From Lantana camara (lineage: Eukaryota > Streptophyta > Magnoliopsida > Lamiales > Verbenaceae), in the NCBI GenBank assembly GCA_037501455.1, contig CM074857.1, forward strand, positions 31,578,001 through 31,642,000: a DNA stretch of 64,000 nucleotides. Direction: 5' to 3'. Both the position numbers and the translations under genes were made by a program. Below the pieces are notes generated by a model. The model was not told the DNA's origin. It made no database searches and was given only the letters and a program-made list of their open reading frames with translations. Below are positions 21,390 to 32,729 of this stretch, piece by piece. Numbering within the stretch: position 1 is the first letter of the stretch; every line of letters begins with the position of its first letter.

Positions 21390-21572
21390 TTATTTTTCAA
21401 ATCGTTTTAGTATTGAAATGGTCTTTTGTATTTGTTCTTGATAATATTCTGCCCAATATTCATGATATCTCGTGATATACCAGTGTCCATTATTTTTAGC
21501 TACTAAGTATAAGTTTTTATGATTATAATATTCTTCGTATAGATCTGTTAAATATTCAGTATATTTTTTCAT
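21390..21572 (-). CDS. small viral ORF, 60 residues, Tyr-rich
   Basis: Begins at ATG 21572, overlapping the stop of the preceding ORF by ATGA. The product is rich in Tyr, His and charged residues and has no recognised domain. Coupled start/stop overlap is usual among caulimovirid genes and supports it as a real viral frame. Confidence 0.45.
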   Translation of the reverse strand: MKKYTEYLTDLYEEYYNHKNLYLVAKNNGHWYITRYHEYWAEYYQEQIQKTISILKRFEK

Positions 21573-21760
21573 GAAAAATATGGTGGTTGAAAATATAATA
21601 TTTCAAAAGTTTCTTGTAATGATTTGTAAGAAAATATCAACTGTGTCATGTTTTTAGAAAAACGCTTTTCATATTCCCGTCTTGCACTAAATTTGTAAAA
21701 AGGTTTAAAAAGTAACCTACTTTTGAAAAGTCTTCCTCCTGGTCGAACTATTCCTTCCAT
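21569..21760 (-). CDS. basic viral ORF at the integrant edge, perhaps the movement-protein C-terminus
   Basis: 63 residues, strongly basic in its first half (RLFKSRLLFKPFYKFSAR). The first codon falls in the 8-bp duplication of the neighbouring hAT element, so the frame is probably the tail of a longer gene. In a circular viral map it would lie directly downstream of the movement gene, whose copy at 600-1409 lacks its own end, so it may be the missing C-terminus. The assignment rests on position only. Confidence 0.4.
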   Translation of the reverse strand: MEGIVRPGGRLFKSRLLFKPFYKFSARREYEKRFSKNMTQLIFSYKSLQETFEILYFQPPYFS

Positions 21761-21771
21761 AGGGCAGAGAT

Positions 21772-21911
21772 GCCCCCCCCCCCCCCCCCCCCCGCGGCCC
21801 CAAAAAAAATTTTTAAAAAAAATTATTATTATATATAAATTTTAAAATTTTTATTATTTGGCCCCCCCTTATTTTATAAATTTGCCCCCCCGCCCCCCCC
21901 CCCCCCCCCCC
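21772..21911. repeat. two long C homopolymer runs
   Basis: About 20 C in a row at 21773-21793 and a second run, broken by single G, at 21885-21911. They flank an A/T-only stretch. They lie at the left end of the hAT element, where G/C-run-rich termini are usual, but the lengths are unusual and may include sequencing or assembly error. Confidence 0.7.
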
Positions 21912-22036
21912 TATTTTTCTTGATTCAACCCAAATAAAATTACAACTCATTAATCATAACAGAGATTTTTTTTTCTCGATCCAAATGCACTTTTTATTTT
22001 TACGAAAAAAACCTTTTCATCTTCTTTTGGAAATCT

Positions 22037-22516
22037 CAAGTTAATTTTTCTCTTTCTCTCTGTTTAGGTACGTTTTCTTCTTCTTCTTCTTCTTCTTCTT
22101 CTTCTTCTTCTTCTTCTCTTTTTCTTAAGGTTTCTGTCTTCTTCTCAACTTAAAATTCTTATTTTGTTAATCTTCAAAATCTTATGGAAAAGAGAAATTG
22201 ATCGTGTCTCAACTTATCCATAAAACCAAGGTAATGTTATCTTATATTTAATTTTGGTTTTTATTTTATAGAATAAATTATTTAGATTAGTTAGTTTTTC
22301 TCTTTCTCTCTCTTTACGTACGTCTTCTTCCTATCTGTTCTTCTCTTTTTCTTCAGATTTCACACTTCTTCTCAACTTAAAACTCTTATTTTATTAATCT
22401 GCAAAATCTTATGGAAAAAGAAATTGATCGTGTCTCAACTTATCCATAAAACCAAGGTAATGTTATCTTATATTTAATTTTGGTTTTTATTTTATAGAAT
22501 AAATTATTTAGATAAA
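22037..22516 (+). repeat. tandem duplication of about 235 bp upstream of the hAT transposase
   Basis: The block from TTTTTCTCTTTCTCTCT (near 22037) through CATAAAACCAAGGTAATG to TAGAATAAATTATTTAGAT is present twice, 22037-22285 and 22287-22516. It includes the shared string GATCGTGTCTCAACTTATCC. The first copy has gained a (TTC)n microsatellite at 22077-22117. The block probably holds the promoter and first non-coding exon, with AAG|GTAATG as a likely donor and TTTTATAG as a possible acceptor. Confidence 0.75.
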
Positions 22517-22967
22517 ATTTATGATTAAAGATTGTGTTAAGAATATGTTAAAGAATAAAGATACTGTGATGTTTGTTTAATTTTCATTAGATTGTGTTAA
22601 GAATATGTTAAAGATAATTGTAATTTTTAGATAATATATTGTGTCTAAAGATAACTATGAGTCTATGATCGATTAATTTTCGAAATATCGTATCTTTGTC
22701 TAAAGAATATGTTTAAGAAATATCGTATCTTTATCTCTGTTAAATAATAATTTTATTTTTCTTTTATTATGGATAATATTTATAATTAATTTGTCAATTA
22801 TAGTTTAGTATGTTTATTTTGAGTAAACGCCGTATCTTTATGTTTATGACTAAATACAAATGACATTTTATTTCTTTACGTTGTTTTGTTATTTGACTTT
22901 ATTATTTTATTTTAAATCATGTTAAATTGAGATTAATCCATTATTTTTTTTTATTTATATAGACACT

Positions 22968-23375
22968 ATGAGTAAAAGGAATTTAGAGTTCTATTTAATT
23001 CAAGAAACCTCGTCAAGATAATAGCAACGCACCTATTATTGAGACTTCAACAACAACAAATGTCCATGAAAATGCACCTATTCTAGAGACTTCAACAACA
23101 ACAAATGTCGATTGTGAAGCTTCCAATTCCCAAGAAGATACAACAAAAGTTCAAGAACATGATCAAAATTCTAGTGACCTTCAAATTGAACGTGATCCGG
23201 GTTTGCGCACTTCTATATGGGATTATGATGCAAATAAAAGAGGAGAAATTAGACGTGCTTATCTACTTCGTGGTCCTTACCAACCTATTCCGCTAAGGTT
23301 TTCTAAAAATCCCAATAAACATGGAAGAAGGTTTCTACCTAGTTGGTACAAATTATTTCCTGATTGGCTTGAATA
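22968..23375 (+). pseudogene. hAT transposase, N-terminal part (before the Copia-1 insertion)
   Basis: From ATG 22968 the frame runs ten codons, then needs a one-base shift to enter the main frame. That frame encodes a duplicated low-complexity segment (IIETSTTTNVHENAPILETSTTTNV in two copies) and the N-terminal TTF-type domain (DPGLRTSIWDYDAN..., RRAYLLRGPYQP, RRFLPSWYKLFPDWLEY). Copia-1 enters at 23375, inside the GAATA target, between the Tyr and Ser codons of the motif WLEYS. The other side continues at 29978. The domain is thought to bind the transposon ends. Confidence 0.8.
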
Positions 23376-23862
23376 TGTAAGCATAATTATCGAATTCATA
23401 GAAAACTTAATCATGAATTCATGCAGCGGAAATTAGGATCGAAATACCTCCAGCCATTGCTCTTAATTTTGCCAATTGAAAGACTACGAACTTCAAGCCC
23501 TCTTTTCCTCTTGAATTCTTCTAGCCCTTCCAAGTAGAATTCTTCTTCTTCTAGTCCTTCTTTACTCCGTAAGGTTCTTCTAAGCACCGACCCTCACAAC
23601 CTGATGGATTGGTTCTGTATGTGTATTTTGTGCTTAGGGACCTTAGGGATTCTGTAATCTTTTATATACGTAACTCCATCAGTTACGTATTACTTTAGCG
23701 GTTTTCTTTAGTGGTTATCTCCCGATAATTCTAGAATAGTGGGAGTTGTGGGGTTAGTGGGTTCTTTAATTACGTCATAAATAGTGGAGATAATTATAAT
23801 ATTAACAAATAAATATTATCCTAATGCAGTTAGGAATCCCAACGGACCACAAACTGCTAACA
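23376..23862 (-). repeat. Copia-1 3' LTR
   Basis: 487 bp, TGTAAGCATAATT...ACTGCTAACA on the plus strand. Differs from the other LTR by T for C near 23422 and G for A near 23648. Confidence 0.95.
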
Positions 23863-24143
23863 TTCTCCCACTTGGTCCGTAAACCCACATTTACCCAAAC
23901 TTTAGAAAACACAATACACGAATCATGGCGATAGTTCCCCTTATGAACGAGTATTATCTTCCATGTATTACAATGCACTATGGTTTCAACTTTACCGCAT
24001 AATCTTTATGAATAAACCCTATGTTTATTCGAGGTCCAACTGTATTGATATTTCTCAAAACAACATAAATGTGCACATATCCATAAAGTATGAGAAATAT
24101 CCATAAATTCAGAGTTTCACAACATTCGTCCAACAACGAAACT

Positions 24144-27100
24144 TTACATATGAGAAACAAGTCCCATACTACCCACATGATCCTTAAATTTATATGGTGG
24201 CATGCCTTTAGTCAAAGGATCAGCTAACATCAATTCAGTGCTAATGTGTTCAATGACCACTTCTTTATTCTTGACACGTTCCCTTATGGCTAGATACTTG
24301 GTGTCGATATGCTTACTTCGACTACCACTTCTATTATTCTTAGCCATGAAAACAGCAGCTGAATTGTCACAATATATCTTTATTAGCCTGGAAATTGAAT
24401 CCACAATTCCAAGCTCAGAAATGAAACTCTTTAACCACAATCCTTGTGAGGTAGCCTCAAAACATGAAACGAGCTCAGCCTCCATAGTGGAAGTAGCAAT
24501 TAGGGTCTGTTTTGCACTCCTCCATGATACAGCTCCACCGGCAAGCATAAAAATGTATCCTGATGTTGACCTAAGAGAGTCAACGCAGCCAGCAAAGTCT
24601 GAATCGGAGTACCCAAACACCTCCAGATTGTCTGATCGTTTATATGTAAGCATGTAATCCTTAGTCCCTTGAAGATACCTCAAGGCTTTCTTTGCAGCTT
24701 TCCAGTGGTCAATACCTGGGTTACTCTGATATCTCCCTAACATTCCAACTGCAAATGCAATGTCAGGTCTTGTACAGACCTGAGCATACATCAAACTTCC
24801 AACAACAGAAGCATAAGGAATGTTTTTCATTTGTTCCCTCTCAAGATCGTTCTTCGGGCACTGATTCAAATTGAATCTGTCACCCTTCACTATGGGAGCT
24901 ATACTTGATGAACAATTCTTCATCCGAAATCTTTCTAAAATTTTGTTGATATAGGCTTCTTGAGATAAACCTAAAATGCCCTTTTGTCTATCTCGATAGA
25001 TCTTAATGCCAATGACATAAGATGCCTCGCCCATGTCCTTCATCTCAAAATTTTTAGAAAGGAATTGTTTTACTTCATATAACATCCCCTTATCATTGGT
25101 AGCAAGCAAAATATCATCCACATATAAGATAAGGAAACAAATTTTACTCCCACTAACCTTACGGTATATACATTCATCCTTTATGTTCTCAACAAACCCA
25201 AATGAAGAGATAACATCATGAAACTTCAAATACCATTGTCGGGAGGCTTGTTTCAATCCATATATGGACTTTTTCAACTTACACACCAACTGCTCACCAT
25301 CACTAGAGGAGAATCCTTCAGGTTGTTTCATATACACCTCTTCCTCTAGATTACCATTCAAGAACGCCGTTTTCACATCCATTTGTTGCAATTCAAGGTC
25401 AAATTGGGCTACTAATGCCAATATAATGCGTAAGGAATCTTTCTTAGAAACAGGACTGAATGTCTCTGAATAATTGATTCCTTCTCTTTGAGTGAACCCT
25501 TTTGCAACAAGTCTAGCCTTATATCTCTCAATGTTGCCTAATGAATCCCTCTTGGTTTTAAACACCCATTTACAACCAATGGGTTTTACACCGTCAGGCA
25601 ACTTGACAAGATCCCAGACTTCATTGCATTTCATAGAGTTCATCTCATCCTTCATAGCATTGTACCATAATTCTGACTCATTACAACTCATAGCTTGTGA
25701 AAAGGACTCGGGATCACTTTCAGCTCCAACATCACAGTCAGATTCTTGTAAATACACAACATAGTCACTAGGAAGTGCTGATTTCCTTTCTCTAGTAGAT
25801 CGCCTTAAGGCTTGACCAACATTCTCATTAAGATCATGCTGCTCTACCTGTTGTTCAATAACTTGTGGAGTTTCTTGAACAATTTGATCTACTTGAGTAT
25901 TTTCAGCTATATGTGGATCTTCATTATGTTGTTCTTCAACACCCGGTTGTACTTGAGGGGCGTTGTGGATAACAACTGATCTATTACTTGAAGTAGAAGG
26001 TTGATCTCTCATAGAAATAAAATCCTGCAATTGATCACTCCCACTGATCAAGTCATTCTCAAGAAATTTTGCATTTCTTGATTCCACAAATCTAGTGCTA
26101 TGAGATGGACAATAAAACTTGTATCCTTTAGACCTTTCGGCATATCCAACGAAATACCCACTAATGGTCCTTGGATCAAGTTTCTTTTCTTGAGGATTAT
26201 AAACTCTCACTTCAGATGGGCATCCCCATACTCGTGTATGTCTTAAGCTCGGTTTCCAACCTTTGAATAACTCAAAAGGTGTTTTAGAAACAGCCTTAGT
26301 TGGAACTCGATTCAATACATACACTGCCGTTTTGAGAGCTTCAATCCATAAAGACTTAGGTAGCTTAGAACCACTAAGCATACTACGCACCATGTCCATT
26401 AAAGTTCGGTTTCTTCTTTCTGCTACACCATTTTGGTCTGGAGAACCAGGCATAGTGTATTGGGCAACAATCCCATTTTCTTGAAGAAACTTCGCAAATG
26501 GACCTTGAGCTTGTCCATCTTCAGTGTATCTACCATAGTACTCACTACCTCTATCAGACCTCACTATCTTTATTTGCTTACTGCATTGCTTCTCTACTTC
26601 AGCCTTATAAACCTTAAAGGCTTCTAATGCTTCACCTTTGTGGTGAAGCATGTAGAGGTGCATATATCGTGAGTAATCATCAATGAAGGTGATAAAGTAT
26701 TTCTGACCATATGCATCCATATCTGGACAACATATATCCGTATGTATGATTTCTAATATGGTTGTACTTCTTTTAGCACCTTTCTTTGACTTGTTAGTCT
26801 GCTTGCCCTTAATGCAGTCTATACAAGTATCAAGATCAGTAAAGTCTAAAGTACTAAGTACCCCATCATTTACTAATCTCTTAATTCGATCAATGGAGAT
26901 ATGTCCCAATCTCCGGTGCCATAAAACAGAAGAATTTTCATTTGTAACACATCTCTTAATACCAGCTTGAACATGCATAACATTATGAGTGGTATCATTT
27001 TGTAAATCAAGGGAATAAAGACCATCACATAACATTCCTTGTCCAACAATTTCAGATTCATAAGACAAATTAAAACAAGAGTTTGAAAAATTAAAGGAGT

Positions 27101-28178
27101 ATCCCAAAGGGACAAGTCTTGAAACTGAAATTAAATTTCTAGAAAAACTAGGAATGTAAAAAATCTTTTCTAAAGTCAAAACAAAACCACTCTTAAGAAC
27201 TAAATTGCATGTTCCAATAGCTTCCACATGTGACTGCATCTTGTTTCCCGAATAGATGCATCGTTCACTTCCCACTGGTTTTCGCAGGTTGGTTAATCCC
27301 TACAAGGAATTTGAGACATGGATTGTAGAACCAGAATCAATCCACCATGTGTTACAATTAACATCAACCATATTTGCTTCATACGTGACAAATGAGGTTA
27401 AATTACCTTTATTCTCAAGCCATTTCTTATACTTTGTGCAATCCTTCTTTATGTGTCCCTTCTTTTTACAGAAGAAACACTTGGATTCCTTCTTGATATC
27501 AGCATTAGGAAGTAATTTTTCCTTCGCCTTATACTTGGCATGAGAAGTCCTCTTTCCTTGGGTGGTCACCAATGCACTCTCTCCCATTTCCATAACCAAT
27601 CGTCCCTCCTCTTGAACACACATGGCCATAAGTTCATTAATTGACCATTTTTCCTTATGTGTGTTGTAAGAGATCTTAAATGGGCCGTACTGATTAGGAA
27701 GAGTATTCAGTATGTAGTGCACAAGGAAAGTTTCAGACATATCAACCTCAAGATTCTTCAATTGAGCTGCTATATCCCTCATCCTATTGATGTGGTCACG
27801 CACACCTTTAACTCCGGTAAGCCTTAAGTTTGAGAATTTCATTATCAAGGTGCTGGCAAGTGCCTTATCTGAAGTCTCAAACTGTTCATCCAGTGCCTTC
27901 AGTAATGCCCGGACATCGTCATGCTTTTCCACAGAACCACGAATTCCAGCAGGAACTTTAGTCTTTATGAACATGACACTGAGTCGGTTAGACCGCTCCC
28001 ACTGTTCATAAAGAGCCCTTTCTGCTTGAGTGCTGGTTTCAGTGATATGTGGTTTGTCTTTCCGAATAGCATAATCAATGTCCACACACCCTAAATGGAG
28101 GAGAACCCCATCCTTCCACATCTTATAATTCTCACCATTTAATTCAGGGATTTCGATATTAAAATCAGAGATAGCCAC
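24144..28178 (-). pseudogene. Copia-1 gag-pol polyprotein with a single stop codon
   Basis: One frame of 1345 codons from ATG 28178 to the stop at 24144, broken only by TAG at 27300-27302, just after the protease active site (WWIDSGSTIHV). In order: gag (UBN2-type), zinc knuckle CFFCKKKGHIKKDC (near 27480-27440), protease, integrase with HHCC finger (HRRLGH...CIDC) and DDE core (HTDICC, FIDDYSR, SPDQNGVAERRNR), RT with LYVDDILLA, and RNase H with GYSDSDFAGC, TSTMEAELVS and YCDNSAA. The TAG replaces a codon that is usually Gln in relatives, as a C-to-T change would give. The element may thus be one mutation away from coding, or use readthrough; the first is likelier. Confidence 0.92.
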
Positions 28179-29471
28179 AAGTTTTCTAACTGCAAAATCA
28201 TATAAATTCAGGCTTAATAACTAAATTGAGGCAAGTAAACTAACTATGATTTACCAATGCAAACCATAAATAAATGAACCAAGTGACATAAAAATTGCCT
28301 GTGGGCTAAAATTTTAATTCAATAAGATTCATTACTTAATGATAGAATTATCGAAAACTTGAGATAATTTCTATCCCTTTGATAGAATTATTAAATTCAA
28401 TTCCACAACCCTGTGGGTAATTGTGAAAAGGCATTTAATAATTTATCTTATTAACTTAAGGGAGTACCATATTTGATCCCCAATAATAAATTTTATTCGA
28501 TTAAAGATGCTGTGGCTAGTCTTTAATAAAATAAAATTCATTTGATCACTGAAAAATCAGTTCCTTAAAATATGCACAAATATTAGATATTTAAAATACC
28601 ATATGTGGTCTTACTTCATCATATAATTAAATTCAATTAGAGTTGCTGTGGCTAATCTCCGATTAAATAAAATCATATGAACCACCAAAAAAAAAAAAAA
28701 ATATCTGATGCATACTCTTTATGATCAATATTAAACTTTATGGGATCATACTGTAAATTACGTACTTCCAATATGTGATTATCGAAAAACTTTATGTAAT
28801 CACAATTGTGTATGTTTTTTAACACAAAATATACGAAAGTGCATGTTACAGCAAGGCGGAACATATCACAGAAGGCCAATCACTAATCACGTGCATATTC
28901 TAGAAACAATTCAATCTTATAATTAATAAATAAGATTGCTCCTTACGCAGCAACAGAACCTCAATTGCATACCCAAATATGCTAAATAATAAATCTCCTT
29001 AGGCATACGCATGACATCATAATGCTAGGGAATAGACGCATATAATTATGATTGTCCAAGTAACAGGCCTTCTGATTTCATAACCATGATTTTGAGTAGT
29101 AAATTACTCACGTATTCCAACAAAATCCTCAATTGTATGCATATGCAAACAACAGCTTTCCAAATACATATGTCATTGTTTTGCTGAAAGTCAAAAGATC
29201 TCCTATTTGCACATGTATTCTAATGGCACAAGTAGGCAATCATGATTCTCCGAAAGAAGGAATATTGCTACAGATTTGACATATATGCAATATCTCAAGC
29301 ACATAAACTTTAAGCAATATAGAACCACGATAATTAAGAAGGCATCGAAGCAAAAGCTGCAGTCACAGACTTATTCCAGAATTTCGCAGAATAGAATTCA
29401 TGAACAAAATAACCGCAATTTGTTCAATTAGATTGGCATATAATTCGAGCAAGACAGAGGTATATTGTCAT
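28179..29471 (-). other. Copia-1 untranslated leader (1.3 kb)
   Basis: Unusually long leader between primer site and gag ATG. AT-rich and non-coding, with imperfect internal repeats: the core TGCTGTGGCTA recurs at 28508 and 28643, each followed by a TTAATAAA-like stretch. It may contain packaging signals; I see no ORF that matters. Confidence 0.7.
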
Positions 29472-29485
29472 GCTCTGATACCACA

Positions 29486-29972
29486 TGTAAGCATAATTAT
29501 CGAATTCATAGAAAACTTAATCATGAATTCACGCAGCGGAAATTAGGATCGAAATACCTCCAGCCATTGCTCTTAATTTTGCCAATTGAAAGACTACGAA
29601 CTTCAAGCCCTCTTTTCCTCTTGAATTCTTCTAGCCCTTCCAAGTAGAATTCTTCTTCTTCTAGTCCTTCTTTACTCCGTAAGGTTCTTCTAAGCACCGA
29701 CCCTCACAACCTGATGGATTGGTTCTGTATGTGTATTTTGTGCTTAGGGACCTTAGGAATTCTGTAATCTTTTATATACGTAACTCCATCAGTTACGTAT
29801 TACTTTAGCGGTTTTCTTTAGTGGTTATCTCCCGATAATTCTAGAATAGTGGGAGTTGTGGGGTTAGTGGGTTCTTTAATTACGTCATAAATAGTGGAGA
29901 TAATTATAATATTAACAAATAAATATTATCCTAATGCAGTTAGGAATCCCAACGGACCACAAACTGCTAACA
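29486..29972 (-). repeat. Copia-1 5' LTR
   Basis: 487 bp, next to the primer-binding site at 29472-29483, followed by GAATA at 29973-29977. Confidence 0.95.
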
Positions 29973-29977
29973 GAATA

Positions 29978-32068
29978 CTCTCCTTCAAAAGATGCAGTAT
30001 ATTGTCTTCCATGTTTTCTTTTCACCAAACCATTTGCACAAAATGCATTTACTGCTGAAGGATTTCGATCTTGGAAAAAAGTGAATGATGGAAAAAACTG
30101 CGCATTTCTACTTCATGAAGGAAATAGTACAAATTCTTTGCATAAGAAAGCCGCCAGACATTGTCATGATCTAATGAATCCGTTACAGCAAATTCCAAGG
30201 ATTATGGAAAAAGAGTGCTCAGAACAAATTGCAAAGAATCGTTTGAGACTCAAGGTTTCAATGGATGTTGCAAAATTATGTGCATTTCAAGGTATTGCCT
30301 TTAGAGGTCGAGATGAAAACTCAGAGTCACATAATCGTGGTAATTTCATAGAGATCATTAAGCACACGACTTCTTATAATGATGAGGTGAGATCAACTGT
30401 TTTGGAAAATGCGCTAAGAAATGCTATTTATACATCTCCGGATATTCAAAAGGAGATCTTATCTCTTTATGCTAGTCGAGTTCAAAAATTCATAAGGGAG
30501 GAATTGGTGATGCTAAGTATTGTCTTATTGTTGATGAATCTCGGGACGAATCAAAAAGAGAGCAAATGGCCATAGTTTTAAGGTTTGTAGATAAAGAAGG
30601 CTATGTTCGGGAAAGATTCTTTGATGTGGTTCATGTGGAGGATACTAAGGCTATTACTTTAAAGAAAGAAATATCCAATGTTCTTTCCCGTTCAAATTTG
30701 CTCGTGCAAAATATTCGAGGCCAAGGGTATGATGGTGCAAGCAACATGCGAGGAGAATGGAATGGTCTACAAGCTCTTTTTTTGAATGAATGTCCTTATG
30801 CATACTATGTTCATTGCTTTGCTCACCGATTGCAATTAATTTTGGTATCAACTGCTCAAAGTGTAATACCAATTGAACATTTCTTTCAACACTTGATTGT
30901 TATTGTGAATTTGGTTGATTCTTCTTCTAAGCGCCATGATCAACTACAAATTGCTCATGCTATTCGAATTGTAGAGATGGTCTCAAATGGTGAGCTTGAA
31001 ACTGGAAGAGGAAAAAATCAAGTCGGTACTATACAACGTGCAGGTGATACACGATGGGGTTCTCATTTAAGATCTCTTCTTGGCTTACTTAATATGTTTG
31101 ATCCCATTCTTCATGTTTTAAGTGAGATTATAAATGACAAATCTGGTTTATCTCTCAGAGCAACAGCTGATGGAGCTTATGATATCATGACATCTTTTGA
31201 GTTTGTATTCATCTTGCATTTTATGGTTGAATTATTGGGAATGACTGATGATCTTTGTAGAATTCTCCAATGCAAGACTCAAGATTTTTTGAATGCAATG
31301 GATGTTGTTGCTAGTACGAAGAAACTTGTTCAAAGTTTTAGAGAGAATGGTTGGGATGAGTTGTTTGATAAAGTGAAGATATTTTGTGGGAAACATGAGA
31401 TAGACATCCCCGACATGAATGCTCATCGTACATCAGGAAGAGGCCGGGTACGTAAAGGTAATCCTATTACCTTGGAACATCATTATCGAATTGATATATT
31501 CACCAGCACAATAGATTCCATATTACAAGAGATGAATTATCGATTTGATGAGAATGCATTGGAATTGCTAAGATTAAGTTCAGCCCTAGATCCAAAAGAC
31601 AAGTTCAAATCATTCAACATTGAGAATATTTGCAAGCTTGTGGAGAACTTCTATCCTGATGACTTTAATGCACAAGAGAAGCTACATATAAAATATCAGG
31701 TTCAACTATTTGAGCTTCATATTTTCCATCACGTTGATTTTCAAAATGTGCAAACACTGGCAGAATTGTGTCAAGTAATGACTAAGACGGGAAAGCTAAC
31801 GAATTACTATCTTATAGACAGATTGATTCGGCTCATTTTGACTCTTCCAGTTTGTACTGCAACAACAGAGCGTGCATTTTCAAGTATGAAGATTGTGAAG
31901 ACAAGATTACGAAATAAGATGGAGGATGATTTTTTGGCTAGCTCGTTGTTGGTTTATATTGAAAAAGAAATCGTTCAAACCTTTTCGGACGATTCAATCA
32001 TTGATGAGTTTGAAGTGATGAAAAAACGAAGAGTACAATTTAAAATGCCTAGCTTAAATAATAGATAG
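29978..32068 (+). pseudogene. hAT transposase, C-terminal part (after Copia-1)
   Basis: Continues the frame broken at 23375: SPSKDAVYCLPCFLF is the rest of the TTF-type zinc-binding motif, followed by a DUF4371-like region. A one-base loss near 30504 shifts the frame; the motif expected there (KYCLIVDESRDES) appears in the second frame and leads to the 500-residue open frame 30566-32068. That frame holds the RNase H-like catalytic fold and, at the end, the hAT dimerisation domain (LPVCTATTERAFSSMKIVKTR). With two frameshifts and the insertion, no active transposase is made. Confidence 0.85.
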
Positions 32069-32283
32069 GATATTGTAGTTATAATATGTAAAGGTTTGAG
32101 ATATTTTTTTAGTGCATTATTAATCAAGTTAATATTTTAAGTTATACTTATTTTATTTTATATATATCGAATAAAATAATATTTTTATTTTTAATAAAAT
32201 AATATTTATTTTTAAAAAATATTATATATTTTTTTAATTTTCGCCCCCAAACCTAAAATCCTGGCTACGTTCGTGCCGTAGGG

Positions 32284-32695
32284 TCTCATCTTGGAGACCG
32301 CTCGACGAAGGCACTATTTGAAGTAAATTTTGCTAGAACCATATTTGAATATTTCCCTGAATTATAATAATTTTTTGGCCATATATTAAGGCATTTCAGA
32401 ATGTAAGGCCTGTAGCATGGTATTTTATTTTGTTTAGGCCGTTGTTATTAAATGACTTAAAATTTGTCACCTTATGATAATATATGTAGGATTGGTTATA
32501 TATGTAATATCCTTGAACAAACTCAATCGCTTATCACATTTTATGCCCTGCAGCCATACTTAAATTTCACAAACACAAAATTAATTTCATGCTTTCATAA
32601 GAAAACGGGAATCGAATCAAAATATAATACCTAATTTCGAGACACGGATTTTTTTAAAATTTTAGAACACGACACGGCTCCGACACGACAATATC

Positions 32696-32729
<34 letters not shown>

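Larger units (their letters stand above)
605..21756 (-). mobile_element. endogenous caulimovirid (pararetrovirus) copy, in two blocks
   Basis: Two minus-strand blocks, 605-6355 and 19915-21756, belong to one integrated plant pararetrovirus. They sum to about 7.6 kb, within the 7-9 kb usual for circular caulimovirid genomes. Order in the direction of transcription: small overlapping ORFs, coiled-coil virion-associated-like protein, coat protein, PR-RT-RNase H, viroplasmin/transactivator, 35S-like promoter, movement protein. This is a circular permutation of the caulimovirus/soymovirus map, opened in or next to the movement gene. Gypsy-1 (6356-19914) interrupts the coat gene, duplicating GTATA. 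Most large genes contain in-frame stops, so this is a dead fossil copy. The run of small ORFs between movement and coat genes recalls soymoviruses; the genus is not certain. Confidence 0.85.
23376..29972 (-). mobile_element. Copia-1: young Ty1/copia LTR retrotransposon inserted in the hAT transposase
   Basis: Two 487-bp LTRs (23376-23862, 29486-29972) flank a 1345-codon gag-pol frame. The 5-bp target duplication GAATA is perfect (23371-23375, 29973-29977). Primer site TGGTATCAGAGC (tRNA-Met) lies at 29472-29483 on the minus strand, and a polypurine tract AAGTGGGAGAAT abuts 23862. By eye the LTRs differ at two positions, so the insertion is recent. It resembles Tnt1-type elements; I do not assign a lineage. 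Confidence 0.95.
21765..32275 (+). mobile_element. hAT transposon (TTF zinc finger / DUF4371 type), split by Copia-1
   Basis: Coding core on the plus strand (22968-23375 and 29978-32068). The right end is clear: CCTAAAATCCTGGCTACGTTCGTG at about 32252-32275 matches the subterminal consensus of this plant hAT group. Flanking 8-mers CCATAGGG (21757-21764) and CCGTAGGG (32276-32283) agree in seven of eight bases and are proposed as the target duplication. The left terminus is poorly conserved and contains long C runs, so its exact position is less sure. Without Copia-1 the element is about 3.9 kb. Confidence 0.7.

Noticed and set aside
605..21756. A potentially active pararetrovirus
   Set aside because: The coat, polymerase and transactivator genes have several stops or frameshifts, the coat gene is split by a 13.6-kb insertion, and the movement gene's end is missing.
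21765..21800. Perfect terminal inverted repeat for the 21765-32275 hAT element
   Set aside because: The left end CAGAGATG with C runs does not pair well with the right end; only the near-match flanking 8-mers and the right terminus support the border.
32310..32360. Similarity between 32316-32345 and 45308-45345 (ACTATTTGAAGTAAA ... TTTTGCTA)
   Set aside because: Short, gapped and AT-rich; could hint at a shared repeat or host duplication, but not enough to call.
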